Part shown: positions 1 to 7,965 of the stretch, one piece after another
How positions within the stretch are numbered: the stretch's first letter is position 1
Layout of the letters: each line of letters begins with the position of its first letter
NCBI GenBank assembly: GCA_029940715.1
Contig: JAPYTU010000004.1
Location: 15,079-44,721 of the forward strand
DNA length: 29,643 nt
Source: Cytophagales bacterium
GTDB taxonomy: Bacteria; Bacteroidota; Bacteroidia; Cytophagales; MED-G16
Direction of reading: 5' to 3'
Made by a program: the position numbers and the translations under genes
Notes under the pieces: generated by a model
Databases searched by the model: none
What the model saw: the letters and a program-made list of their open reading frames with translations, nothing else
What the model was told of the DNA's origin: nothing

Positions 1-156
1 GAAATTGAATTAGCATTTGATCAGAATTTATTTCCATATAAGAAATTTGAAATTATCAATGTTCAATTACAATTTTTTGATCACTTCATGAGGGGAATAC
101 TTACTAATGAAGGACTTAAGATTTATGAAAAATCATTTTTAAAATACATTAAGTAA
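1..156 (+). CDS. TetR/AcrR-family transcriptional regulator, C-terminal fragment (cut by window edge)
   Basis: Frame 1 is open from the first base to a TAA at 154-156 and gives 51 residues, so the N-terminal DNA-binding part lies outside the window. The visible part reads like the ligand-domain tail of flavobacterial TetR regulators: a DQNLFPYKKF segment, then a helix with FDHFMRGILTNEGLKIYEK, close to the HLRGIVTPKGLKIL pattern I know from that family. Its stop is one base before the ATG of the TolC-like gene, so it is probably the first gene of the efflux operon and its local repressor, a common arrangement for RND pumps in Bacteroidota. The family assignment rests on the C-terminus only; the helix-turn-helix cannot be seen here. 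Confidence 0.6.
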   Translation, partial: EIELAFDQNLFPYKKFEIINVQLQFFDHFMRGILTNEGLKIYEKSFLKYIK

Positions 157-157
157 C

Positions 158-1498
158 ATGAAATTATACTCACTAATATTATCTCTTTTATTTTTTAGTA
201 ATATTCTATTTTCACAACAATTGAATTTAACACTTGATGATTGTATTGAGCTTGCTTTAAAAAATAATGAAAATCTTAAAAACTCTATTTTAGAAGAAAA
301 TATTTCTAAGGCAGTTTCTAAAGAATATTTAGCAATTGGTCTTCCCCAAATATATGTTGATGGTGGTCTACAATATAATTATGAAGTTCAAAAAAGTTTA
401 ATTGATATTGGTAGATTCATGCCAGGAGTTCCTGAAGGAACTGAGCAAGAAGTTCAGTTTGGTCAAACTTATGAAGGAAGATTTGATTTTAATATAGATC
501 AAATGATTTTTAATGGATCGTATTTTGTTGGTTTATCAGCTACTAAGGAACTTGAAAAACTTTCAAATAAATTAACTCAGAGGACAGAGATAGATATTTA
601 TGAATCAGTTTCCAAGGCATATTATACGGTATTAAATACAAAGTCTAGAATTGAATTAGTTAATAGTAATCTTGAAAGATTATTAACTCTATTAGAAGAA
701 TCTAAACAATTGTATGATAATGGATTTATTGAGAAATTAGACATAGATAGAATAACTGTTTCATACAATAATCTTCAAAGTGAAAAAATTAAAACTGATA
801 GATTGTATGATTTAAGTTTGTTTGTATTAAAATTTCAAATAGGAATTCCTTTAAATCAGGAAATAAAATTAATAGGAAATTTAAATGAGGATATTTTAGA
901 AAATTTTGATTTTGATTTATCCAAATTTGATTATAATAAAAGAATTGAATATTCTATTTTAAAAACAGATAGAAATCTTAAAAGTTATGATTTAAAGAAT
1001 AATAGAAGTCAATATTTACCACAGATTTATGTAAACTATAATTATGGATTAAATACCTCTGCTTCAAGTTATGATTTATTTTTTGATTCATATAGATGGA
1101 AAAATTTTGGAACTGTTGGTCTTAAGCTTGTGGTACCTATTTTTGATGGATTCTTGAAGAGAAGTAAAATAAATCAATCAAAATATAAGATTGAACAAAT
1201 TGATAATCAACTTTCATTTTTAGAAAGATCAATTGATTTGCAAATAAATCAATCAGTAGTAGATTATTCCAATTCTAAAGAATCTCTAGAAATAACAAGT
1301 AAAAATCTTGATTTAGCACTGTCTATATACAATGCATCAGAAAAAAAATATAAGGAAGGTGTTGGATCAAATCTTGAAGTGTTAAATGCAAATGCAGGAT
1401 TAAAACAGGCTCAAAATAACTATTATAATGCTGTATATGAGGTGATTATATCAAAAATAAATTTAGAAAAAACTTTGGGAACATTATATAATAATTAA
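158..1498 (+). CDS. TolC-family outer membrane efflux protein
   Basis: The 446-residue product has a signal peptide (hydrophobic residues 5-18, ending LFSQ around residue 20) and two outer-membrane-efflux-protein repeats, about residues 22-220 and 250-440. The first repeat opens with LTLDDCIELALKNNENL, the hallmark start of this family, and the second ends with EKKYKEGVGSNLEVLNANAGL, the usual second-helix signature. Length is typical. It forms the trimeric outer membrane channel of a tripartite pump, reaching through the periplasm on alpha-helical barrels. It starts one base after the TetR-like stop and is followed four bases later by the adaptor gene, so the order regulator-OMP-adaptor-permease is a standard Bacteroidota efflux operon. 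The transported substrate cannot be read from the sequence. Confidence 0.93.
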   Translation: MKLYSLILSLLFFSNILFSQQLNLTLDDCIELALKNNENLKNSILEENISKAVSKEYLAIGLPQIYVDGGLQYNYEVQKSLIDIGRFMPGVPEGTEQEVQFGQTYEGRFDFNIDQMIFNGSYFVGLSATKELEKLSNKLTQRTEIDIYESVSKAYYTVLNTKSRIELVNSNLERLLTLLEESKQLYDNGFIEKLDIDRITVSYNNLQSEKIKTDRLYDLSLFVLKFQIGIPLNQEIKLIGNLNEDILENFDFDLSKFDYNKRIEYSILKTDRNLKSYDLKNNRSQYLPQIYVNYNYGLNTSASSYDLFFDSYRWKNFGTVGLKLVVPIFDGFLKRSKINQSKYKIEQIDNQLSFLERSIDLQINQSVVDYSNSKESLEITSKNLDLALSIYNASEKKYKEGVGSNLEVLNANAGLKQAQNNYYNAVYEVIISKINLEKTLGTLYNN

Positions 1499-1502
1499 TC
1501 AT

Positions 1503-2633
1503 ATGAACAAATACACTTTATTACTACTAATATTAATTCTTTCATCTTGCGATTCTAATACTTTAGATTCAAAGAAGGATAGATTAGATAAATTAAATAA
1601 TTCTCTTTTAGATATTGAACTAGAAATAAAAAATTTAGAAGAAGAGATAGAATTGTTAGATTCTGGTTTCAATAAGAAAAATTATGTTTATATATCAACA
1701 ATTTCTCCAGATGTAAACAAATTTTTTCATAAGGTGCAGTTAAGAGGAACAGTTTTTTCTAGAAGAAACGTTCTTTTGAATTCTGAAATGATAGGTAGAT
1801 TAAAAAGAATTTATGTGAAAGAGGGTGATAGTGTTATTAAAGGACAAATTCTTGCAGAAATTAATTCTGATGTATTAATTAACTCAATATTAGAAATTAA
1901 AACAAATTTAGAATTATTTAAAGTTATTTATGAGAGACAAAAGAATCTTTGGGAGAATAACATAGGATCTGAGATTGAATACCTTAAATCAAAATCAAAT
2001 TATGATGTTTTTTTAAAAAGATTTGAAACTAATAAGATTCAGTTATTAAAATATAAGATTGTTTCACCATTCAGTGGTATGATTGATAAAGTTTTTTTGA
2101 ATGAAGGAGAGATGTCTTTTCCTGCTGCACCAATTTTTCGAATTTTTAGTGGTGAAGATTCTTATCTTAATATTGATGCTTCTGAAGCATATATAGGGAA
2201 ATTTAATATTAAAGATAATGTTGATATTGTAATTCCAAATTCAGATACTAAGGTAGAATCTAAAATTTTATCTATTGGACAAGTTATTGATGTTCAAAAT
2301 CGTTCTTTTTCTATTGAAATTAATATTCCTGAATCACTTCAAGAATTGGTTAAACCAAATCAACTAATGGTTGTTGAAATGGTTGATTATTCTAATCCAA
2401 ATGCGATATTAATTCCATCTAATGTTATTTATAGTGATGATACGGGGGAATATGTTTTTGGAACAAAGGAATTTGATGGAACTATCATTGCAAAAAAAAT
2501 ATCAGTTATTGTAGGTAAATCATATAACTATAAATCTGAAATATTAGAAGGATTAGATGGAAGTGAAATAATAATTGATAAAGGTTCTACTGAGGTAATT
2601 GAAGGCGCTTATGTTCAGATAATAAAAGATTAA
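1503..2633 (+). CDS. RND efflux periplasmic adaptor (membrane fusion lipoprotein)
   Basis: The 376-residue protein starts with a lipoprotein signal (hydrophobic residues 4-13, lipobox LSSC with the lipidated Cys at 16). A short charged coiled coil follows (about 24-52), then the lipoyl/barrel-sandwich half motif RLKRIYVKEGDSVIKGQILA near residues 98-117, an alpha-hairpin, the returning half (KIVSPFSGMIDKVFLNEGEM) and beta-barrel and membrane-proximal domains. This is the HlyD/AcrA-type architecture that bridges the inner membrane permease and the TolC-like channel. The extra coiled coil before the first lipoyl half is familiar from flavobacterial adaptors. It lies four bases after the channel gene and one base before the permease gene, so translation of the three is probably coupled. 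Confidence 0.92.
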   Translation: MNKYTLLLLILILSSCDSNTLDSKKDRLDKLNNSLLDIELEIKNLEEEIELLDSGFNKKNYVYISTISPDVNKFFHKVQLRGTVFSRRNVLLNSEMIGRLKRIYVKEGDSVIKGQILAEINSDVLINSILEIKTNLELFKVIYERQKNLWENNIGSEIEYLKSKSNYDVFLKRFETNKIQLLKYKIVSPFSGMIDKVFLNEGEMSFPAAPIFRIFSGEDSYLNIDASEAYIGKFNIKDNVDIVIPNSDTKVESKILSIGQVIDVQNRSFSIEINIPESLQELVKPNQLMVVEMVDYSNPNAILIPSNVIYSDDTGEYVFGTKEFDGTIIAKKISVIVGKSYNYKSEILEGLDGSEIIIDKGSTEVIEGAYVQIIKD

Positions 2634-2634
2634 T

Positions 2635-5600
2635 ATGAACTTAAAAAAACAAATAGAGGAGAAGGTAATTAAAAGTTTTGGATTATCAGATTTAGCTTTA
2701 AAAAATAGAATTACGATAGTTTTTTTATCATTAATGTTAACAATACTAGGTTTAATTTCTTATGATAGATTACCAAAAGAAAGTTTTCCAGAAGTTGATC
2801 AATCAAATGTTATAGTTGGTGTTCCTTATCCAGGAAATTCTCCAATTGATATAGAAAATCTTATTACCAGGCCAATTGAAAAAGAGATAAATATAATATC
2901 TGAAGTAAAAGAAATAAGATCAACTTCTACACAAGGATTTTCAACAATAATTTCGGAATTTGAATCTGGAATAGAAATTGAGTATGCAAAATCAAAGATT
3001 AAGGATGCAGTTGATAAAGCTAAAGCTGAATTGCCAAATGATCTTCCTTTTGAACCTAATATTTATGAAATAAGTTTTTCTGACTTTCCTATCATGAATA
3101 TAACATTAAGTGGTAAATATTCTATTGATAGATTAGAATATTATGCAGAAATTTTACAGGATGAAATTGAAAAAATAAGTGAAATATCTAAAGTTGAAAT
3201 TTTTGGTGTTGAAGAAAAAGAAGTTGCCATTAAGGTAGATCCTTATAAATTAGAAGCTAGAAAATTATCTTTTAATGATATTGAAAATGCTATTAAATAT
3301 GAAAATATTTCTGTTTCTGGTGGAAATATGCTTGAAAATAATATAAGAAGATCTGTAAGGATTATAGGTGAATTTAAGTCTGTTGATGATATTAAGAATA
3401 TCATCATTTCAAATCAGAACAATAAAATTGTATACTTAAAGGATGTTGCGGAAGTAGTATTTGATTATAAAGAAATAGAAAGTTTTTTTAGATTAAATGG
3501 CAACCCTGTAGTTTCAGTTAATGTTATGAAAAGAAAGGGAAGCAATCTTTTGAAAATCAATGATATGATTAATGAGGTAATTGCTAAAATAAAACCTCAG
3601 TTACCAAGTGATATTGATATTTTTATAGTAGCTAATCAATCTCAGAACACAAAAGAACAGGTAAGTACATTAGAAAATAACATTATTTTTGGAATAATTT
3701 TAGTTGTATTTGTCCTTTTATTTTTCTTGGGAGTTAGAAATGCTCTTTTTGTTGGATTATCTATACCGTTATCATTTGCTATTTCTTTTGTTATTCTCTC
3801 TGTAATTAATATACCAATTAATATGATCATATTATTCTCATTGGTTATCTCTTTGGGTTTACTAGTAGATAATGGCATAGTAGTAACTGAAAATATTTAT
3901 AGATTTATGGAAAAGGGATATTCTCCATTAAAAGCAACTAAACTTGGTATTGGTGAAATTTCTCTTCCAATTATCACTTCAACTGCAACAACTATTGCAG
4001 CTTTTGCTCCACTTGTTTTTTGGCCAGGTTTAACGGGAAAATTTATGAGTTATATGCCTTTAGGGCTTATTGTAACGTTAACTTCATCTCTATTTGTTGC
4101 CTTAGTTATTAACCCAGTTTTAATATCTCTTTTAATGAAGGTAGAAGATGAAAAAAATAAAAATTTTGCTAAATACATGAGAAATTTTTTGATCCTTTTT
4201 GTTACGGGATTAACCTTTATTTTTATTATTAAAATATTTTGGCTTGGTAATCTTCTAATTTTCTTTGCTTTATTAATACCATTAAATTATTTTATATTTA
4301 TACCTCTTTCGTCTTTGTTTAGAGAAAAATTTTTGATAAGGTTAGAAAATGCTTATGGTAGATTTGTAAATTATTTCCTAGAAGGAATTAGACCTTTTAT
4401 AATTCTTTTTAGTTCTTTCCTTTTATTTTTTATTTCAATTCAATTATTTCAGGTATTTCAACCAAAAGTTTTATTTTTTCCCGAAAACTTACCTAAGTAT
4501 ATAAATGTATTTGCTGAATTACCTGTAGGAACAGATGTAAATGAAACAAACAAGTTTGTAGTTAAGCTTGAAAAGAAAATTTCTAATATATTATCTCCTT
4601 ATAATTCTATAGTTGAAAGTGTTGTTACAAATGTTGGGAAGGGAACGCTTAATCCTAATGATCCTTCTGTATTTACAATGAGAGATTCACCAAATAGGGC
4701 TAAAATAAATATAAATTTTTTAGAGTATAAAAATAGAAATGGATTGGATACTGAAAAAATTATGGAGGAAATAAGGGAGAAAATTGGAAATTTTCCTGGA
4801 GTTAGTATTACGATTGGGAAAGATAGAAGAGGACCCCCTGTTGGAATAGCAATTCATTTAGAAATATCTGGATCAGATTATTCCAAATTAATAGATTTAG
4901 TTGAAGAAGTAAAAAATTATATAAATGAATCTAGTATTTCTGGAATAGAAAAGTTGACTTATGATTTGTCAACAAGAAAACCTGAACTTATAATAGATTT
5001 TGATAGAGAAAAACTTAGAAGATTTGGTTTATCAACAGGTATTTTAGCTAGTGAATTAAGAACTTCATTATTTGGTAAAGAAATATCAAAATATAAAATT
5101 GGTGAAGATGATTATGAAATTCAACTACGGTTAGATGATAAGTATAGATATGATGTAGATGCTTTAATGAATAAAAATATAACTTTTAGAAGTCAATCAA
5201 ATGGGAGAATATATCAAGTTCCAATAAGTTCTGTTGCTACTGTTAAAATGAGTAACTCATATGGTTCTGTTAAGAGAAAAGATCTTGATAGAGTTATTAC
5301 ACTGAGTTCAAATGTTATTTCAGGTTATAATCCAACTGAAGTAAATCAAAAAATTGATAAAATTTTACAAAGATTTAAATTTCCAAATGGGTATGAATAT
5401 AATTTTGGTGGACAGCAAAAAGAACAAGAAATTGAAATGGCTTTTCTTTCAAATGCTCTAATGATAGCTCTATTTTTAATTTTTATAATTATTATAGCTC
5501 AGTTTAATAAGTTGATAACACCTCTTATTATAATGACATCAGTGATATTGAGTACAATTGGAGTGTTTGTAGGATTAATATTGTTTAATATGGATTTTAT

Positions 5601-6036
5601 TGTTGTGATGACGATGATTGGAATAATTTCTTTATCAGGTATAGTAGTTAATAATGCAATTGTATTAATTGATTTTATTGAACTTAATCGAAAAAGAAGA
5701 ATTTTAGAAAACAAAAAAAATGTCATCTCTATTGAAGAGATAAAATTTTGTATTGCAGAGGCAGGTAAAACAAGACTTCGTCCTGTTCTATTGACTGCAT
5801 TAACTACAATATTTGGCTTGCTACCTTTGGCAATTGGTTTAAATTTTGATTTTGTTAGTTTGATTAAATCGTATGAAGTATCTTTTTTTATGGGTGGTGA
5901 TAGTACTGTTTTCTTTGGACCAATTGCTTGGGCAATTATTTTTGGATTAACTTTCGCAACTTTTACTACACTTATAGTAGTTCCAACAATGTATATTATT
6001 CAAGTTAAATTTAATAGATACTTTGGATTATCATAG
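2635..6036 (+). CDS. RND efflux permease, HAE1/AcrB-like inner membrane transporter
   Basis: The 1133-residue product has the RND layout: TM1 near residues 24-43, a large periplasmic porter loop, a cluster of membrane helices (about 345-510), a second periplasmic loop, and a final cluster (about 935-1130). Motifs include NITLSGKYSIDRLEYYAE in the first porter loop and GLLVDNGIVVTENIYRF in TM4. Two proton-relay positions differ from AcrB: the TM4 Asp-Asp pair is Asp412-Asn413, and the TM10 lysine (AcrB K940) is Asn1006 in GIVVNNAIVLIDF. Both substitutions occur, to my knowledge, in subfamilies outside the AcrB clade, so the pump is probably still proton-driven. An extra hydrophobic stretch (about 510-560) and a membrane-facing insert near residue 1085 are visible. 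It is the energy-coupling part of the operon; substrate unknown. Confidence 0.93.
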   Translation: MNLKKQIEEKVIKSFGLSDLALKNRITIVFLSLMLTILGLISYDRLPKESFPEVDQSNVIVGVPYPGNSPIDIENLITRPIEKEINIISEVKEIRSTSTQGFSTIISEFESGIEIEYAKSKIKDAVDKAKAELPNDLPFEPNIYEISFSDFPIMNITLSGKYSIDRLEYYAEILQDEIEKISEISKVEIFGVEEKEVAIKVDPYKLEARKLSFNDIENAIKYENISVSGGNMLENNIRRSVRIIGEFKSVDDIKNIIISNQNNKIVYLKDVAEVVFDYKEIESFFRLNGNPVVSVNVMKRKGSNLLKINDMINEVIAKIKPQLPSDIDIFIVANQSQNTKEQVSTLENNIIFGIILVVFVLLFFLGVRNALFVGLSIPLSFAISFVILSVINIPINMIILFSLVISLGLLVDNGIVVTENIYRFMEKGYSPLKATKLGIGEISLPIITSTATTIAAFAPLVFWPGLTGKFMSYMPLGLIVTLTSSLFVALVINPVLISLLMKVEDEKNKNFAKYMRNFLILFVTGLTFIFIIKIFWLGNLLIFFALLIPLNYFIFIPLSSLFREKFLIRLENAYGRFVNYFLEGIRPFIILFSSFLLFFISIQLFQVFQPKVLFFPENLPKYINVFAELPVGTDVNETNKFVVKLEKKISNILSPYNSIVESVVTNVGKGTLNPNDPSVFTMRDSPNRAKININFLEYKNRNGLDTEKIMEEIREKIGNFPGVSITIGKDRRGPPVGIAIHLEISGSDYSKLIDLVEEVKNYINESSISGIEKLTYDLSTRKPELIIDFDREKLRRFGLSTGILASELRTSLFGKEISKYKIGEDDYEIQLRLDDKYRYDVDALMNKNITFRSQSNGRIYQVPISSVATVKMSNSYGSVKRKDLDRVITLSSNVISGYNPTEVNQKIDKILQRFKFPNGYEYNFGGQQKEQEIEMAFLSNALMIALFLIFIIIIAQFNKLITPLIIMTSVILSTIGVFVGLILFNMDFIVVMTMIGIISLSGIVVNNAIVLIDFIELNRKRRILENKKNVISIEEIKFCIAEAGKTRLRPVLLTALTTIFGLLPLAIGLNFDFVSLIKSYEVSFFMGGDSTVFFGPIAWAIIFGLTFATFTTLIVVPTMYIIQVKFNRYFGLS

Positions 6037-6044
6037 TTTCTTTT

Positions 6045-7274
6045 ATGGATGTAATACTTTTTTTACTTTTTTTTACTTTTTTATCAGTTCTGTTAGATGT
6101 TTATTTCTTTCAAATATTAAAGAATATTATTAAATTAAATACTCATTTTAGTAAGTATATATTATTTTTTTATTGGTTTTTTACATTTATAACAATTGTT
6201 AATTTTTTACTTTTTGCTTTTGATATAAGTATAGGTTATTATCCTAGAACAATATTTTTTAATATCATTATTGGAAATTTTTTCTGTAAGCTAATTTCAT
6301 TACCATTTATTTTAGTTGATGATTTAAGAAGATTAATTTGCTATTTTTTCAAATCAGAAAATAACAAAGATTCAGGTAGTAAAATTTCTAGATCTAAGTT
6401 TTTAAGTATTTCAGCATCAATTGCATATGGCTTTCCTGTTGCTTCTCTAACATATGGTATAATTTCAAGTAATGTCTATGATTATAGAATTAGAAGAAAA
6501 AATTTAATATTCAATAAATTACCAAAATCATTCGATGGAATTAAAATTTGTCAGATTTCCGATATCCATATTGGCAGTTTAAATAATACCAAAGCTGTTA
6601 TTGGTGGTATAGATATGGTTATAAACGAAAAACCAGATATTATTTTTTTTACTGGAGACTTAGTAAATGATAAATCTTCTGAACTTAAAAATTGGGGAGA
6701 TATTTTAAGTAAAATTAAAGCACCATTGGGAGTACATTCAGTACTAGGAAATCATGATTATGGAGAATATACATCGTGGTCTAATAAAAATGAAAAAAAT
6801 AATAATTTTCAAAATTTACTTTCTGCTCAGAAAGAATTTGGTTGGAATCTAATGATGAATGAAAATAAATCAATAAATGTAGATGGGGATAAAATTTCTA
6901 TATTAGGAGTTGAAAATTGGGCATCATCAAGATTTCAAAAATATGGTGATTTGGATAAAGCTTATTCTGGCTTATCTCAGGAAGAGTTTAAAATATTACT
7001 TACTCATAATCCTTCTCATTGGAACGCTCAGGTTACTTCTTTATATAATGATATAGATTTGACATTGTCTGGTCACACACACGGTCTCCAATTTGGAATA
7101 GAAATAGGAAATTTTAGGATTAGTCCAGCGAGATTAGCTTACGATCAATGGGCTGATTTATATCAATTAAATAATCAATCTATTTATGTGAACAGAGGCT
7201 TTGGATTTTTAGGATATCAGGGTAGAGTAGGGATACTACCAGAAATTACAATTTTGAATTTAGAGTCTACTTAA
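6045..7274 (+). CDS. Membrane-anchored calcineurin-like metallophosphoesterase (YkuE-like)
   Basis: The 409-residue protein has several hydrophobic helices in the first 100 residues (about 1-22, 38-62, 70-92) and a further hydrophobic segment at 119-142, then a metallophosphoesterase domain. All di-metal site motifs are present: Asp173-Ile-His175 (QISDIHIG), Gly204-Asp205, the GNHD box with Asn236-His237, His321 in HNP, and GHTHG with His344 and His346. The catalytic domain should face the periplasm or the membrane surface. Family members act on phosphodiesters or lipid-linked phosphates, but the substrate is not predictable. It begins eight bases after the RND permease and may be cotranscribed. 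Its stop codon overlaps the stop of the convergent CDGSH gene by four bases (TTAA at 7271-7274). Confidence 0.9.
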   Translation: MDVILFLLFFTFLSVLLDVYFFQILKNIIKLNTHFSKYILFFYWFFTFITIVNFLLFAFDISIGYYPRTIFFNIIIGNFFCKLISLPFILVDDLRRLICYFFKSENNKDSGSKISRSKFLSISASIAYGFPVASLTYGIISSNVYDYRIRRKNLIFNKLPKSFDGIKICQISDIHIGSLNNTKAVIGGIDMVINEKPDIIFFTGDLVNDKSSELKNWGDILSKIKAPLGVHSVLGNHDYGEYTSWSNKNEKNNNFQNLLSAQKEFGWNLMMNENKSINVDGDKISILGVENWASSRFQKYGDLDKAYSGLSQEEFKILLTHNPSHWNAQVTSLYNDIDLTLSGHTHGLQFGIEIGNFRISPARLAYDQWADLYQLNNQSIYVNRGFGFLGYQGRVGILPEITILNLEST

Positions 7275-7459
7275 TTTTTCCATTTTGAAGAATTCATATC
7301 TATAATAGCATTTTTTTTGGGAGTTACTTTTAAAGATCTATAATTAGTATTGTTGATTTTATTAATTTTCCTATGGTTATTATCGCATAAAGGCAATGTC
7401 TTACTTAAACCACATGTTCATATACTATAAGTTTTTTCCTTTGAAAGTTTAATTTTCAT
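7271..7459 (-). CDS. CDGSH iron-sulfur domain protein with an in-frame TGA at the first cluster ligand (candidate selenoprotein, otherwise a nonsense-interrupted gene)
   Basis: Reading the minus strand from the ATG at 7459 gives 62 codons before TAA at 7273-7271, with a single internal TGA at 7420-7418 (codon 14). The frame reads KTYSI-[TGA]-TCGLSKTLPLCDNNHRK. This fits the CDGSH [2Fe-2S] pattern C-x-C-x8-C-x3-H: codon 14 (TGA), Cys16, Cys25 and His29 have exactly the spacing of mitoNEET Cys72, Cys74, Cys83 and His87. The tail to residue 62 (NYRSLKVTP, ending SSKWKN) stays in frame and looks like the tail of short bacterial CDGSH proteins. The ATG overlaps the end of the DUF4442 gene by 11 bases, and the stop shares TTAA with the convergent phosphoesterase. 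TGA is used as a real stop by the permease gene ending at 25426, and TGG codes Trp here, so the code is not reassigned. Translation past codon 14 needs selenocysteine insertion or readthrough; otherwise this is a recent nonsense allele or an error. Confidence 0.72.
7370..7393 (-). other. Weak hairpin downstream of the in-frame TGA (possible bacterial SECIS)
   Basis: On the minus strand, 28-51 bases from the T of the TGA, CCT-TT-ATG can pair with CAT-AGG: six base pairs with a two-U bulge on the 5' arm, closing a ten-base loop (CGATAATAAC) with G as its second base. A bulged U and an early loop G recall bacterial SECIS elements, which lie just downstream of UGA inside the coding region. The stem is short and such pairings are common in AT-rich DNA, so this is suggestive only. 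Confidence 0.2.
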
Positions 7460-7964
7460 TAGATCTTTGTTTAAATGACCAGGTGAAAAAAAATTCTGAT
7501 ACAATTGTTCCATCTTCTAGTTTTCCTATAGACTTAACTTCAATAGAAACACCTTTTTTAGAATTAATAGCTTGTGTTACAGCATTAAAAATTTTTTCCC
7601 CATCATCACATCTAAAAATTGTATTATCAGTTGCTTTTTTAAAGTAGGTTGATCTCGTACCAGTTACTATGAATGCTATACTAGGTTTAATTCCTTTTAT
7701 TGCTAATGTAGCTATTGATGCTGTAGAAAGTTCTGCTCCCATACTTTGTACTGCAAAATACATAGATCTGAATGGATTTTTATTCTGCCATCTATAATAC
7801 CATTTGAAAGGAACATATGAAACAGCATTTTTTTCTGACAACTTTTTAAGTTTTATTCCAGAAAACCATCCCATCGGAACATTTTTAAAAAAATATAAAG
7901 AAAACTTTATAGGGTTTAGAAATGCTTTTTTAAACTTTTCTTGTTCTTTATTAAGTATTATCAT
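7449..7964 (-). CDS. DUF4442 domain (hotdog-fold, thioesterase-like) protein
   Basis: About 171 residues. The core MGWFSGIKL, then WQNKNPFRSMYFAVQSMGAEL and a SIATLAIKGIKPSIAF helix, matches the DUF4442 family, which has the hotdog fold of PaaI-type acyl-CoA thioesterases. FRSMYFAVQSMGAE occupies the place of the long hotdog helix. I chose the ATG at 7964, one base after the symporter stop, because the efflux genes show the same taa-N-ATG spacing; a start at 7982, six codons upstream and overlapping the symporter gene, is possible. No in vivo substrate is known for the family, so acyl-CoA hydrolysis is only inferred from the fold. It lies in a minus-strand operon between the sodium/sugar symporter and the CDGSH gene, and overlaps the latter by 11 bases. 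Confidence 0.8.
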   Translation of the reverse strand: MIILNKEQEKFKKAFLNPIKFSLYFFKNVPMGWFSGIKLKKLSEKNAVSYVPFKWYYRWQNKNPFRSMYFAVQSMGAELSTASIATLAIKGIKPSIAFIVTGTRSTYFKKATDNTIFRCDDGEKIFNAVTQAINSKKGVSIEVKSIGKLEDGTIVSEFFFTWSFKQRSNEN

Positions 7965-7965
7965 T

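Noticed and set aside
3642..3878. Open frame on the minus strand inside the RND permease gene
   Set aside because: It is the antisense shadow of conserved TM4-region codons and its product has no family-like motif.
7271..7459. Reading the 7275-7448 gap as plain non-coding spacer or as a reassigned genetic code
   Set aside because: The CDGSH ligands and spacing are too precise for spacer, and a code change is excluded because TGA ends the permease gene at 25426 and TGG encodes Trp throughout.
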